A stretch of DNA of 64,000 bases. It comes from Photorhabdus cinerea. Its GTDB lineage: Bacteria > Pseudomonadota > Gammaproteobacteria > Enterobacterales > Enterobacteriaceae. The notes beneath the pieces are model-generated. The model made no database searches, had not been told where the DNA came from, and was given only the letters and a program-made list of their open reading frames with translations. Made by a program: the position numbers and the translations under genes. The DNA lies in NCBI RefSeq assembly GCF_011189575.1, contig NZ_PUJW01000012.1, positions 1 to 64,000 of the forward strand, in the 5' to 3' direction. Below are positions 1 through 7,459 of this stretch, piece by piece. Every line of letters starts with the position of its first letter. Position 1 is the stretch's first letter.

Positions 1-46
1 ACCACTGGAAGTGGTGAAACAATACATTCAACATCAGCGTGGCTGA
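1..46 (+). pseudogene. 3' end of an IS200-like (Y1) transposase, cut by the window edge
   Basis: From base 2 one frame reads PLEVVKQYIQHQRG and stops at 44-46. A short Lys/Gln-rich helix of the kind xxVVxQYIxxQ is typical of the C-terminus of IS200/IS605 Y1 transposases, and the hairpins just downstream fit the right end of such an element. Only 14 codons are visible, so the family call is an inference. It could also be the intact end of a complete transposase lying outside the window. Confidence 0.4.
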
Positions 47-53
47 TGATTCT

Positions 54-105
54 ACGGGCTTTTCAAGCCCGTCCAAATTCCCCTCCCGCCTGATGTCGGC
101 GGGAG
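54..105. repeat. two perfect hairpins, probable IS200/IS605-type right end
   Basis: An 8-bp stem (54-61 with 65-72, 3-base loop) is followed by a second 8-bp stem (83-90 with 98-105, 7-base loop). IS200/IS605 elements lack inverted repeats and carry subterminal hairpins recognised by TnpA, so hairpins directly after a transposase-like C-terminus fit an element end. They could also act as transcription stops, but neither is followed by a T-run. Confidence 0.4.
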
Positions 106-123
106 TACCCTTTGGAGGTAAAG

Positions 124-369
124 ATGGACTATCGTATTAATGACTATCCGGCAAAGCTAGCCAATATACTGACACATTTACCTGAAATCATTAAAGGTGA
201 TGCTTTTCGTAATGAAATGACGCGTTTTATCCCTCATGATGTGCAGGAACGTACGCTGCACAAAGAAAAGTTTTTTATATTTTTAACGACTGAAATTACT
301 GGCCTGCTACAACAAGTACAAAATGTATTAAACCGCAGCTTAACATCCGAGAACGAATTCAATATGTAG
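124..369 (+). CDS. small hypothetical protein (81 aa)
   Basis: The ATG at 124 is preceded at 5 bases by a strong Shine-Dalgarno (GGAGG at 114-118), which argues for this start rather than the TTG at 112. The product is soluble, mixed-charge and without visible signal peptide or membrane segment; it looks alpha-helical (LANILTHLPEIIKG, then ITGLLQQVQNVLN). I do not recognise a family. It stands alone after the IS-like hairpins, and 190 bp of non-coding DNA separates it from yqjA. Confidence 0.5.
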   Translation: MDYRINDYPAKLANILTHLPEIIKGDAFRNEMTRFIPHDVQERTLHKEKFFIFLTTEITGLLQQVQNVLNRSLTSENEFNM

Positions 370-560
370 ATAAGCTAATTATTTTTATATTTATGTGCAG
401 ATAAATTTTCATGTTGTTCTGGGTTCTTGTCAAAGCTGTCGTGGTAAACCAATAAAACCATTAATCAAGGATCAAGCAAGCCATGGTTAAGATTTTACGG
501 TAAACTGACTTTATATATGCAAATGAAATAAATTTACTGATAACAGTCACAGGATCAGCA

Positions 561-1232
561 ATGGAAGTACTAAACGAGATCATGCAGGCATTATGGCAGC
601 ATGATTTTTCCAAACTTGCCAACCCCGATATTCTCTGGATTATCTATGGCATTCTGTTTGTAACACTGGTTCTGGAAAATGGCTTATTACCCGCAGCTTT
701 TTTACCCGGTGATACATTATTAATCCTTACCGGTGCGTTGATTGCCAAAGGCGTGATGTGCTTTATCCCAACCGTTTTTATACTGACAACCGCAGCAAGT
801 ATCGGTTGCTGGCTCGGCTATCTTCAAGGGCGATGGCTTGGTGATACTAAACGGGTTAAAGGTTGGTTAGCACAACTTCCCATTCAGTACCGACAACGGG
901 CTAACGGGCTATTTTTCAAACATGGTTTGGCTGCTCTGCTGCTTGGCCGTTTTTTAGCTTTTGTCCGGACTCTGTTGCCTACACTTGCAGGTATATCTGG
1001 CCTCAACAGTAAACGCTTTCAAATTTTCAATTGGCTAAGTGCCTTATTATGGGTTATTACCGTGGTTGGTTTCGGCTATCTTCTCAATCAGATCCCGTTT
1101 ATTAAAAATCATCAGGATCTAGTAATGACCATTCTGGTGATTTTACCTATCGTGCTGTTGTTAAGTGGCTTGGGTGCATCTCTGCTGATGTATTGGCACC
1201 ACCGAAGAGCCTCTACGGTAAAACGTAAATAA
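561..1232 (+). CDS. yqjA: DedA-family inner-membrane protein YqjA
   Basis: 223 aa, close to the 220 aa of E. coli YqjA and similar along its whole length. It is a multi-spanning inner-membrane protein with the family signature ENGLLPAAFLPGDTLL near residue 40 and GRFLAFVRTLLPTLAG near residue 135. DedA proteins are linked to proton-motive-force homeostasis and lipid carrier recycling; YqjA contributes to alkaline tolerance and, redundantly with YghB, to division in E. coli. In E. coli yqjA is followed by mzrA; no mzrA-like frame is visible in the 271 bp after this gene. Confidence 0.95.
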   Translation: MEVLNEIMQALWQHDFSKLANPDILWIIYGILFVTLVLENGLLPAAFLPGDTLLILTGALIAKGVMCFIPTVFILTTAASIGCWLGYLQGRWLGDTKRVKGWLAQLPIQYRQRANGLFFKHGLAALLLGRFLAFVRTLLPTLAGISGLNSKRFQIFNWLSALLWVITVVGFGYLLNQIPFIKNHQDLVMTILVILPIVLLLSGLGASLLMYWHHRRASTVKRK

Positions 1233-1503
1233 AAGTCATCATGGTTTACAAACCGCAACAGGGTTTTTATCCTTAAACCCAGAGTCAGAAAGCTTGCGAA
1301 CCAACAGCATGTGGACTTCAGCTCAGTTATCGAATGATGTTTCTGTGTTGATGCTCCACAATATCAATACATGGTTTAGATCACGCCACTTGTATTACTT
1401 TCTTCAACTATTCTGAATATCAACTTAATATCAACCATCATTATTTATAACGATACATTTTAGCTGATATTTTAACTGTCTATCTTTTTTATAGGAGGTA
1501 GTA

Positions 1504-2376
1504 ATGGATAATCAACCTATCATCAGACTTGCTGACGGAAACCATATGCCACAATTGGGACTGGGTTCATGGGCTGCAGATAACCAGCAGGTAGTTACAG
1601 CAATTCACGCCGCCCTGGATGTAGGTTATCGAGCAATTGACACCGCCGCTATTTACAATAATGAGAAAGGGGTAGGTAAGGCACTGCAAGAAACAGACAT
1701 TCCCCGCGAAGATATCTTTGTCACAACCAAACTGTGGAATGACAGACATAATGATGTCCGCGCTGCGCTAGCAGAAAGTTTAGAAAAATTGCAACTGGAT
1801 TATGTCGACCTTTATCTCATTCACTGGCCTGCACCACCGCAAGATCAATATGTCGGTGCCTGGCAGCAATTGATTGAATTACAAAAAGAGGGACTTATCC
1901 GCAGCATCGGTGTTTCTAATTTCCAGCCTGAGCACATCCAGCGGCTGATCAATGAAACTGGTGTTCATCCTGTTATTAATCAGATTGAGCTACATCCGAT
2001 GTTCCAGCAGCGTCAACTTCATGCCTGGAATGCCACACATCATATCGTTACCGAATCCTGGAGTCCTTTGGCACAAGGTGGTGAAAACGTATTTGATAAT
2101 CAACTGGTTCAGCATCTGGCACAAAAGTATGGTAAAACACCGGCTCAGATCGTTCTCCGCTGGCACATTGATAACGGTATGATTGTGATCCCAAAATCAG
2201 CTACGCTCTCAAGAATTAAAGAGAACTTTGAGATATTCAATTTCAAATTGGAAAAAGAAGATCTGACCGCTATGACTACTCTGGATATAGGCAAACGTCT
2301 GGGACCAACCCCCGAAACATTCGTTGATTTCAGTGAATTCAGTTACCTCCTTGATGATATTGATCCAAATAGCTAG
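1504..2376 (+). CDS. dkgA: aldo/keto reductase, 2,5-diketo-D-gluconic acid reductase A type
   Basis: 290 aa, NADPH-dependent (alpha/beta)8-barrel aldo-keto reductase, similar to E. coli DkgA throughout. Visible: the N-terminal MPQLGLGSW, the catalytic-region motif GYRAIDTAAIYNNEKGVG (Asp and Tyr of the tetrad), the Lys in TTKLWN, the His in YLIHWP, and the cofactor-binding IPKSATLSRIKEN near the C-terminus. It reduces 2,5-diketogluconate, methylglyoxal and beta-keto esters in relatives. The start is fixed by GGAGGT just upstream. It runs about 15 residues beyond E. coli DkgA, ending FSEFSYLLDDIDPNS. A terminator follows about 160 bp downstream. Confidence 0.93.
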   Translation: MDNQPIIRLADGNHMPQLGLGSWAADNQQVVTAIHAALDVGYRAIDTAAIYNNEKGVGKALQETDIPREDIFVTTKLWNDRHNDVRAALAESLEKLQLDYVDLYLIHWPAPPQDQYVGAWQQLIELQKEGLIRSIGVSNFQPEHIQRLINETGVHPVINQIELHPMFQQRQLHAWNATHHIVTESWSPLAQGGENVFDNQLVQHLAQKYGKTPAQIVLRWHIDNGMIVIPKSATLSRIKENFEIFNFKLEKEDLTAMTTLDIGKRLGPTPETFVDFSEFSYLLDDIDPNS

Positions 2377-2532
2377 TACCAAAATTTGCACTCGTAATAA
2401 GAGATATTGATCTTTTGCGACACCCTCGCATTGGGCGAGGGTTTACGGCGGATTTTGCTAAGACCACAGTGCTTCCTGTTTCCAATTTTGACACCCTCTT
2501 CGTCCTGAAGAACCTGTCTTTCATACACAAAT

Positions 2533-2561
2533 CCCCCGATAAAAAATCGAGGGATTTTTTT
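2533..2561 (+). terminator. rho-independent terminator downstream of dkgA
   Basis: An inverted repeat (2533-2540 with about 2546-2553) is followed immediately by eight T residues on the plus strand. It fits transcription leaving dkgA. Confidence 0.75.
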
Positions 2562-2619
2562 TGAATTTTTCCCCACCTTGCTGATCTCAATAATAAATAT
2601 TTCATTGAGGTACGGTAAA

Positions 2620-2988
2620 ATGTTTCAAACTAACGCAGATCAATGGGCTTATGAGACTTTCTCTCGAGCAAACCTAGGCGAAAAACGTCTAATCAAATTC
2701 ACAGCATCTTTAGCCAATCATATAGGGCAATCTATTATGCAATCACTCAAAACGCCTGCGGATATTGAAACCGCTTATCGATTTACGCGCAACGCGGCGG
2801 CAATTTCAGAGGCCGGATTTGCAACTATTGCTAAGCAAGCCAAATCCTATGACTGTTTGCTTGCATTGGAAGATACGACCTCACTGGATTTTACTCATCG
2901 GACGGTCAGGGATGAAGTGGGTTAACACCACATCAAGAAAAATTTGGAAAAGAGGGTTGTGAGCTTGGCTTTTATCGCGAATTAAATA
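2620..2988 (+). pseudogene. N-terminal fragment of an IS4-family (Tn5/IS50-like) transposase
   Basis: The frame from ATG 2620 encodes about 100 residues matching the DNA-binding N-terminus of Tn5-type transposases: WAYETFSRANLGEKR, a helix ending in AYRFTRN, then LLALEDTTSLDFTHR, which contains the first catalytic Asp (the DTTSL motif). A stop at 2923-2925 ends it after DEVG. Roughly 60 bp of related-looking sequence follows, then it meets an ISKra4-type terminal repeat at 2989. The rest of the DDE domain (second Asp, Glu, YREK) is absent, so it is inactive. Confidence 0.8.
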
Positions 2989-3013
2989 AAGTGTCCCACG
3001 TTTTATGCTCTCC
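2989..3013. repeat. solo terminal inverted repeat of the ISKra4-type element
   Basis: This stretch (AAGTGTCCCACG then TTTTATGCTCTCC) matches the right end of the defective element at 4209-4235 in the same orientation, and the reverse complement of its left end at 3794-3820. It appears to be the orphan end of a second copy of the same element, joined to the IS4-type fragment. Confidence 0.65.
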
Positions 3014-3014
3014 A

Positions 3015-3308
3015 TTATAGATGGTTATGTGGATCTTGCGTCTGATGCAACACCGCCAACACTTCAATACCAGTCGGAACTTCCCGGTAGTAAATAATGT
3101 GGCTCTCTACTGGGAAACTCAGCACACCAAAATAAAGATCCTCACTGCGATCACGACCGGGGGATGGGTGACGATCAAGAATTTCCGTCATAGTCACACG
3201 CAACGAAGTTGCATAAGCTTCCGCGACATTCGCCCCCCATCGGCGCATAGAATAGAGTTTTATTGCACGAATATGCTCTCTGGCTTTCTTAGTAAACCGG
3301 ACACTCAT
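3015..3308 (-). CDS. RelE/ParE-family toxin
   Basis: 97 aa, with the ParE/RelE fold signature: N-terminal FTKKAREHIRAIKLYS helix pair, central SPGRDRSEDLY loop, then FPVESHIIYYRE and the C-terminal strand IEVLAVLHQTQDP. ParE-type toxins poison gyrase and RelE-type toxins cleave mRNA at the ribosome; sequence by eye does not decide, though the two N-terminal helices and the HQTQDP tail look more like ParE. It lies 2 bases downstream of its antitoxin gene, as a bicistronic unit. It is flanked by ISKra4-type ends and looks full length. Confidence 0.85.
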   Translation of the reverse strand: MSVRFTKKAREHIRAIKLYSMRRWGANVAEAYATSLRVTMTEILDRHPSPGRDRSEDLYFGVLSFPVESHIIYYREVPTGIEVLAVLHQTQDPHNHL

Positions 3309-3310
3309 CC

Positions 3311-3580
3311 CTAAGCCTTACCCTCAAGTTCATCAACCGTCAACGGTGCAAATACATCATCAATACTATGCAATTCGCCACGATCAGCTTGTGCAATAGA
3401 TTCAGCCAGAACGGCTTTTAAATTCTGTAACTTGAGCTGTGCGAACTGATCATACTCTTCAGGAGAGATAACCACGGCCACACGCTTACCATGCTTACTA
3501 ATTTCCACAGGCTCACGCTGAACTTTCATAAGCAGATCACCAAACTGGTTCTTAGCTAGTTGTGCGGGAATAATTTTCAT
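3311..3580 (-). CDS. Phd/YefM-family antitoxin
   Basis: 89 aa. The N-terminal half is the Phd/YefM DNA-binding fold: IPAQLAKNQFGDLLMKVQ, EPVEISKHGKRVAVVISPEEYD. The C-terminal half (AESIAQADRGELHSIDDVF) is the usually disordered toxin-binding arm. It precedes the toxin gene, the standard order, and would neutralise it and repress the operon through the palindrome at 3601-3624. Start ATG at 3580. Confidence 0.88.
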   Translation of the reverse strand: MKIIPAQLAKNQFGDLLMKVQREPVEISKHGKRVAVVISPEEYDQFAQLKLQNLKAVLAESIAQADRGELHSIDDVFAPLTVDELEGKA

Positions 3581-3600
3581 ACATCACCTACCGTCCAAAA

Positions 3601-3624
3601 TGGCTTGAATAGCTATTATAGCCA
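3601..3624. promoter_or_regulatory. palindromic operator with embedded -10 of the phd-parE operon
   Basis: A 24-bp near-perfect palindrome with core AATAGCTATT and arms TGGCT/AGCCA lies 21 bp upstream of the antitoxin start. On the minus strand it contains TATAAT (3615-3620), a perfect -10 hexamer, so repressor bound here would block RNA polymerase. Binding by this antitoxin is inferred from the family. Confidence 0.65.
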
Positions 3625-3664
3625 AAAGTGCATAGAGCTACCAGTAATCAAAATAGCCAACCGC

Positions 3665-3760
3665 CAACCAACTGGTCGAGTAGCCCGAGAGGATCTCACT
3701 CACAGGCTTTCACGCAACCGGACGTGAAGTAGAGGTAGAGCAGCAGCGAGTTCTACAGTG
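3665..3760 (-). other. possible relic of a group II intron 3' region
   Basis: On the minus strand this stretch reads CACGTCCGGTTGCGTGAAAG, then CCTCTCGGGCTACTCGACC. From memory this resembles the conserved sequence that follows group II intron reverse-transcriptase genes (domain V/VI region). No reverse-transcriptase frame remains nearby. The call is from recall only and needs a covariance search. Confidence 0.3.
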
Positions 3761-3793
3761 CGCCGGTCAAAGTTGTACTGATATGGAGAATTA

Positions 3794-4235
3794 GGAGAGC
3801 ATAAAATCTGTGGGGCACTTATGCTGCAATAGCTTCGGTCAAATAGCGATCCGTTTCTTCACATAATTTTATTCCCGGATACCAATGTTCAAATCGGGTT
3901 TTCAAATCATCATTGATTACCGCTGTTCGTGTCTGGAGTAAGTAATGCGCACCTTGTTGGCTCCATTGCATTTGCTGCTTTTTCACCAACGTTTAACGAT
4001 GACTTCATTGATCGTCGATTCAACAAATGAAGAAGAAATCGGCTCGCCATATCAATACATTTCACCATAATTTGGGATCATCATGCTGTTATTTTCAATA
4101 TAGGTATACATATCATCTATATGTTTTAACAGAGATTTGTTGTTTTCATAATGCGATATGTCGTCATCACATATCAAGGCACAATTATCCAGGTATTCTA
4201 ACTGAATAAAGTGCCCCACGGTTTTTTTATGCTCT
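3794..4235 (-). mobile_element. internally deleted ISKra4-family element with terminal inverted repeats
   Basis: The left end (3794-3820) and right end (4209-4235) are imperfect inverted repeats of about 27 bp, both with GTGGGGCAC and GAGAGCATAAAA cores. Between them on the minus strand lies only the C-terminal part of a transposase, so most of the element has been lost and it cannot move by itself. Confidence 0.7.
3819..4206 (-). pseudogene. C-terminal remnant of an ISKra4-family transposase
   Basis: Read from 4203 downward the frame gives LLKHIDDMYTYIENNS, MIPNYGEMY, then EPISSSFVESTINEVIVKR, and after a frame change KKQQMQWSQQGAHYLLQTRT, ending EHWYPGIKL...IAA with TAA at 3819-3821. The GAHxLLQTRT and WYP motifs are typical of the ISKra4 transposase C-terminus. 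A TGA stands where Arg is expected (MY-stop-YGEP), and a one-base deletion after VKR breaks the frame, so the gene is dead even apart from its missing N-terminus. Confidence 0.75.
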
Positions 4236-4267
4236 CGTTTTACGACGAACCGGATAAGAAAACAAAA

Positions 4268-5533
4268 TTACTTTTCCGTTGATTTCACTCGTTCAATGTT
4301 TGCACCAAGTCCGCGCAGCTTATCTTCGATATGTTCATAACCCCGGTCAATATGATAGATACGGTCAACAACAGTCACCCCCTCAGCAATACAACCCGCC
4401 AGAACCAGGCTTGCCGATGCGCGTAAATCAGTCGCCATTACCTGGGCACCGGAAAGCTTTTTAACACCGTGACAAAGCACCGTATTGCTTTCAATTTCAG
4501 CATGAGCTCCCATACGAATTAATTCAGGAATATGCATGAAACGGTTTTCGAAAATAGTTTCGGTGATCATGCCAGCACCTTCAGCAACCAAATTTAGCAA
4601 GCTAAACTGTGCCTGCATATCGGTCGGAAAACCGGGATGTGGTGCAGTACGCAATGTCACCGCTTTAGGTCGTTTACCGTGCATATCAAGACTTATCCAA
4701 TCCTTGCCAATCTCAATATCAGCACCCGCTTCTCGCAGTTTTGCCAATACTGCATCCAACGTATCAGGCTTAGCATGACGGCAAACAACCTTACCTCCAG
4801 ATATCGCAGCTGCAATAAGGAATGTACCTGTCTCAATACGGTCCGGTAATACACGATATACACCACCGCCAAGACGCTCTACACCTTCAATGATGATATG
4901 GTCAGTGCCTGCGCCAGTAATTTTCGCACCCAAGGTATTGAGAAAATTAGCTGTATCCTCAATTTCAGGTTCACGTGCTGCATTTTCAATAACGGTTGTC
5001 CCTTCCGCCAACGTTGCCGCAGTCATAATAGTCACTGTCGCCCCAACGCTGACTTTATCCATCACAATGCAGGCACCTTTCAAACGCCCATTAACGGAAG
5101 CCTTAACATAACCCTCCTCCAAAACGATCTCAGCACCTAACTGTTCCAGGCCACTGATATGCAGATCAACCGGACGTGCGCCAATAGCACAACCTCCTGG
5201 CAAAGAGACTTGCCCTTGACCAAAACGCGCCACCAAAGGACCCAATGCCCAAATAGATGCACGCATAGTTTTCACCAAATCGTAAGGCGCACAATATTGA
5301 TTCATACTACGAGCATCCACAAATACAGAACCATTACGTTCAACTTTGGTTCCAAGGCGATTCAACAACTTAATAGTGGTGTCAATATCTTTCAGTTCTG
5401 GAACATTTTGCAATTCAACGGGCTCTTCAGCCAACAACGCGGCGAACAGGATTGGCAGTGCAGCATTTTTTGCCCCGGAAATAGAAACCTCACCCGACAA
5501 GCGAGTTGGTCCTTTCACACGAAATTTATCCAT
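4268..5533 (-). CDS. murA: UDP-N-acetylglucosamine 1-carboxyvinyltransferase
   Basis: 421 aa (E. coli 419). MurA transfers enolpyruvate from PEP to UDP-GlcNAc, the first committed step of peptidoglycan synthesis, in the cytoplasm. The catalytic Cys115 is present in LPGGCAIGARPVD, as is Lys22 in SGAKNAALP; the presence of Cys rather than Asp at 115 predicts fosfomycin sensitivity. It is the last gene of the mlaFEDCB-ibaG-murA series, 51 bp after ibaG, the arrangement of E. coli and relatives. Start ATG at 5533 gives the canonical MDKFRVKGPTRLSGEV. Confidence 0.99.
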   Translation of the reverse strand: MDKFRVKGPTRLSGEVSISGAKNAALPILFAALLAEEPVELQNVPELKDIDTTIKLLNRLGTKVERNGSVFVDARSMNQYCAPYDLVKTMRASIWALGPLVARFGQGQVSLPGGCAIGARPVDLHISGLEQLGAEIVLEEGYVKASVNGRLKGACIVMDKVSVGATVTIMTAATLAEGTTVIENAAREPEIEDTANFLNTLGAKITGAGTDHIIIEGVERLGGGVYRVLPDRIETGTFLIAAAISGGKVVCRHAKPDTLDAVLAKLREAGADIEIGKDWISLDMHGKRPKAVTLRTAPHPGFPTDMQAQFSLLNLVAEGAGMITETIFENRFMHIPELIRMGAHAEIESNTVLCHGVKKLSGAQVMATDLRASASLVLAGCIAEGVTVVDRIYHIDRGYEHIEDKLRGLGANIERVKSTEK

Positions 5534-5584
5534 CTGTGACTACTCTCTTTATATAATTTGCCGTTCGCAGCGAGGCAAACAGCG

Positions 5585-5839
5585 TTAAAAACCGTTGAGC
5601 TTGCGATCTCTTTTCCAGTCATCCGGTGTATAAGCTTTGATTGACAGGGCATGAATACGATTATCAGCTATGTATTCCATCAAAGGCGCATAAACAGCTT
5701 GTTGCTGTTTTACCCGGCTCATACCAGCAAACATTTCACTAACAACAATAACTTGGAAATGGCTGCCATCTCCGCTAACAATGACTTCATCTAGTGCTAA
5801 TTTGTCCATCAGCACTTGTTTAATCTCATTAGTATCCAT
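5585..5839 (-). CDS. ibaG: BolA-family protein IbaG (YrbA)
   Basis: 84 aa, same length as E. coli IbaG. BolA fold with the helix-turn-helix-like stretch FAGMSRVKQQQAVYAPLMEYI and the C-terminal HALSIKAYTPDDWK. BolA-like proteins partner with monothiol glutaredoxins in Fe-S handling and acid stress; the conserved His/Cys ligand region is present (DGSHFQVIVVSEMF). It sits between the mlaB terminator and murA, so it may have its own promoter in the 145 bp upstream. Confidence 0.95.
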   Translation of the reverse strand: MDTNEIKQVLMDKLALDEVIVSGDGSHFQVIVVSEMFAGMSRVKQQQAVYAPLMEYIADNRIHALSIKAYTPDDWKRDRKLNGF

Positions 5840-5916
5840 AATTACTCAATTCTGTAGTTAGAAATAATAGATAGACAGTCATCTATCCTAATAGAATCCG
5901 ACTTACTCTTAAACAT

Positions 5917-5952
5917 GAAAACGCCCTTGTAACATTTCTGCTTACAAGGGCG
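5917..5952 (-). terminator. rho-independent terminator after mlaB
   Basis: On the minus strand a 9-bp stem (5944-5952 with 5922-5930), loop of about 13 bases, is followed by TTTT. It lies 33 bp past the mlaB stop and would separate the mla operon from ibaG-murA. Confidence 0.75.
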
Positions 5953-5984
5953 CTGATTATACAGATAATTACTGAGAATATCGG

Positions 5985-6281
5985 CTAGCCATCAATGATA
6001 ATTTCCTGCAAATCGTAAAGCATAATCAGGGTACTAAGCCGTTCACTAATGCCAGAAAAGAGCAATTCAGTCCCTTCCTCTTTTTGCATATGATGTTTAA
6101 AACGGACTAAAAGAGCTAACCCAGTAGAATCCACATGCTCAAGCTGTGACACATTGATACCGTTGATATCGGTCAATAACTTTTCCTTTTGCTGCCAAAG
6201 AGGAAGCAAGCTGTCACGATCCAAAATACCTTTGAGAATCAATGTCTGTCCTGCTTTTTCCCAGCTCAGACTTTCATTCAT
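5985..6281 (-). CDS. mlaB: MlaB, STAS-domain subunit of the Mla ABC transporter
   Basis: 98 aa from the start MNESLSWEKAG, matching E. coli MlaB (97 aa). The upstream extension to 6329 overlaps mlaC and is unlikely; GTGAG precedes this ATG. A STAS domain (NVSQLEHVDSTGLALLVRF carries the family's conserved Asp-Ser-Thr-Gly loop) that binds the MlaF ATPase and is needed for complex assembly and activity. It is the last gene of the operon, starting 1 bp after the mlaC stop. Confidence 0.95.
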   Translation of the reverse strand: MNESLSWEKAGQTLILKGILDRDSLLPLWQQKEKLLTDINGINVSQLEHVDSTGLALLVRFKHHMQKEEGTELLFSGISERLSTLIMLYDLQEIIIDG

Positions 6282-6282
6282 C

Positions 6283-6915
6283 TCACTTTTTCTCTTCCAG
6301 AGTGATTGGCTGACGAGCGCTAATTTCAAGCTGCTTAGTTAAACCATCTATACCTTGTTGACGCAAGATAGAAGCCCATTCACTCTGCTTGGTTGTAATC
6401 ATACTGATACCTTCAGCAATCATATCATATGCCTGCCAGTGACCCGTTTTGCTGTTTTTACGCCACTGAAAATCAAGGCGGATAGGAGGACGGCCATTCG
6501 GATCAAGGATAGTGACACGAATAGCAATAATATTGTTATCTCCCAACGGCTTCTCAGGGTCAATCTGATAAATTTGATCATGATACATTGCCAGAGCCTG
6601 CCCATAAGCCTGCTCAAGATAAGATTCAAATGCGGTAAAATAAGCCTCGCGTTGTGCTGGCGTCGTATCTTTATAATAGCTCCCCAGAACCAATGCCCCT
6701 GCGTATTTGATGTGGACATAAGGCAGTAATTCTTCTTTCACCACTTGGCGCAAGTAATCTGGATTTTGACGAATTTGTGACTGACTGTTTTTCAAACGAG
6801 TAAAAGTCTTTTCTGCCGCATCCTGCATCAACTTATAAGGATTCGTCTGATCAACGGCTGCACTCGCTAATGGCGCAATAATCAACAACGCCACCATTAA
6901 TAATCTCTTCAACAT
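6283..6915 (-). CDS. mlaC: MlaC, periplasmic phospholipid shuttle
   Basis: 210 aa (E. coli 211). The N-terminal MLKRLLMVALLIIAPLASAA is a signal peptide. The mature protein carries phospholipid between the outer-membrane MlaA-porin complex and the inner-membrane MlaFEDB complex, keeping the outer leaflet free of phospholipid. Recognisable stretches: NPDYLRQVVKEELLPYV, VLGSYYKDTTPAQREAYFTA, IAIRVTILDPNGRPPIRLDF. It lies 33 bp after mlaD in the operon. Confidence 0.97.
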   Translation of the reverse strand: MLKRLLMVALLIIAPLASAAVDQTNPYKLMQDAAEKTFTRLKNSQSQIRQNPDYLRQVVKEELLPYVHIKYAGALVLGSYYKDTTPAQREAYFTAFESYLEQAYGQALAMYHDQIYQIDPEKPLGDNNIIAIRVTILDPNGRPPIRLDFQWRKNSKTGHWQAYDMIAEGISMITTKQSEWASILRQQGIDGLTKQLEISARQPITLEEKK

Positions 6916-6948
6916 AATTAGTTCCTCTTAATGATATTCAGTTGCTGG

Positions 6949-7455
6949 CTATGGTGTCGGAGTGTGCTCTGCCCCACTCTGGGCATTATCGCCGCTCTTA
7001 TATAAGAATTGACCGATAAGATCTTCAAGTACCACTGCTGATTTGGTATCTTGTACGCGATCACCCTCTTTCAGAATCCCAGTATCCATATCTGGATCTT
7101 CAAACCCTACATTCAAAGCAATATATTGTTCACCTAACAAACCAGAAGTACGGATAGAAAGAGAACTCGTATCAGGGATACGGTTATATTGCTTCATAAT
7201 ATCCAGTGCCACTTGCGGCGTATAAGTTTTTTCATCAAGAGAAATACTTGCAACACGGCCAACCACCACACCACCAATTTTTATCGGTGAGCGCACTTTC
7301 AGACCACCAATATTGTCAAAAGTTGCGTATAAGCGGTAAGTTGGCTGGTTACCTACCGATTTAATGTCTGCTACTTTAAGACATAAAAAGACAATTGCAG
7401 CCAGTGCAATCAAGATAAAAAATCCAACCCAAATTTCACTTTTCTTGCTTTGCAT
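6949..7455 (-). CDS. mlaD: MlaD, MCE-domain subunit of the Mla transporter
   Basis: 168 aa from MQSKKSEIWVG, the start matching E. coli MlaD; the frame continues to 7470, but that part lies in mlaE. One N-terminal membrane anchor (FFILIALAAIVFLCLKVA) then the MCE domain: YATFDNIGGLKVRSPIKIGGVVVGRV. Hexameric MlaD forms a lipid channel on the periplasmic side of MlaFE. The tail (KSGDNAQSGAEHTPTP) is shorter than in E. coli (183 aa). Confidence 0.96.
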   Translation of the reverse strand: MQSKKSEIWVGFFILIALAAIVFLCLKVADIKSVGNQPTYRLYATFDNIGGLKVRSPIKIGGVVVGRVASISLDEKTYTPQVALDIMKQYNRIPDTSSLSIRTSGLLGEQYIALNVGFEDPDMDTGILKEGDRVQDTKSAVVLEDLIGQFLYKSGDNAQSGAEHTPTP

Positions 7456-7459
7456 TGAA

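Noticed and set aside
1233..1503. mzrA expected after yqjA
   Set aside because: No frame resembles MzrA; the region is treated as non-coding.
5159..5539. 126-codon open frame on the plus strand
   Set aside because: Antisense to the N-terminal part of murA.
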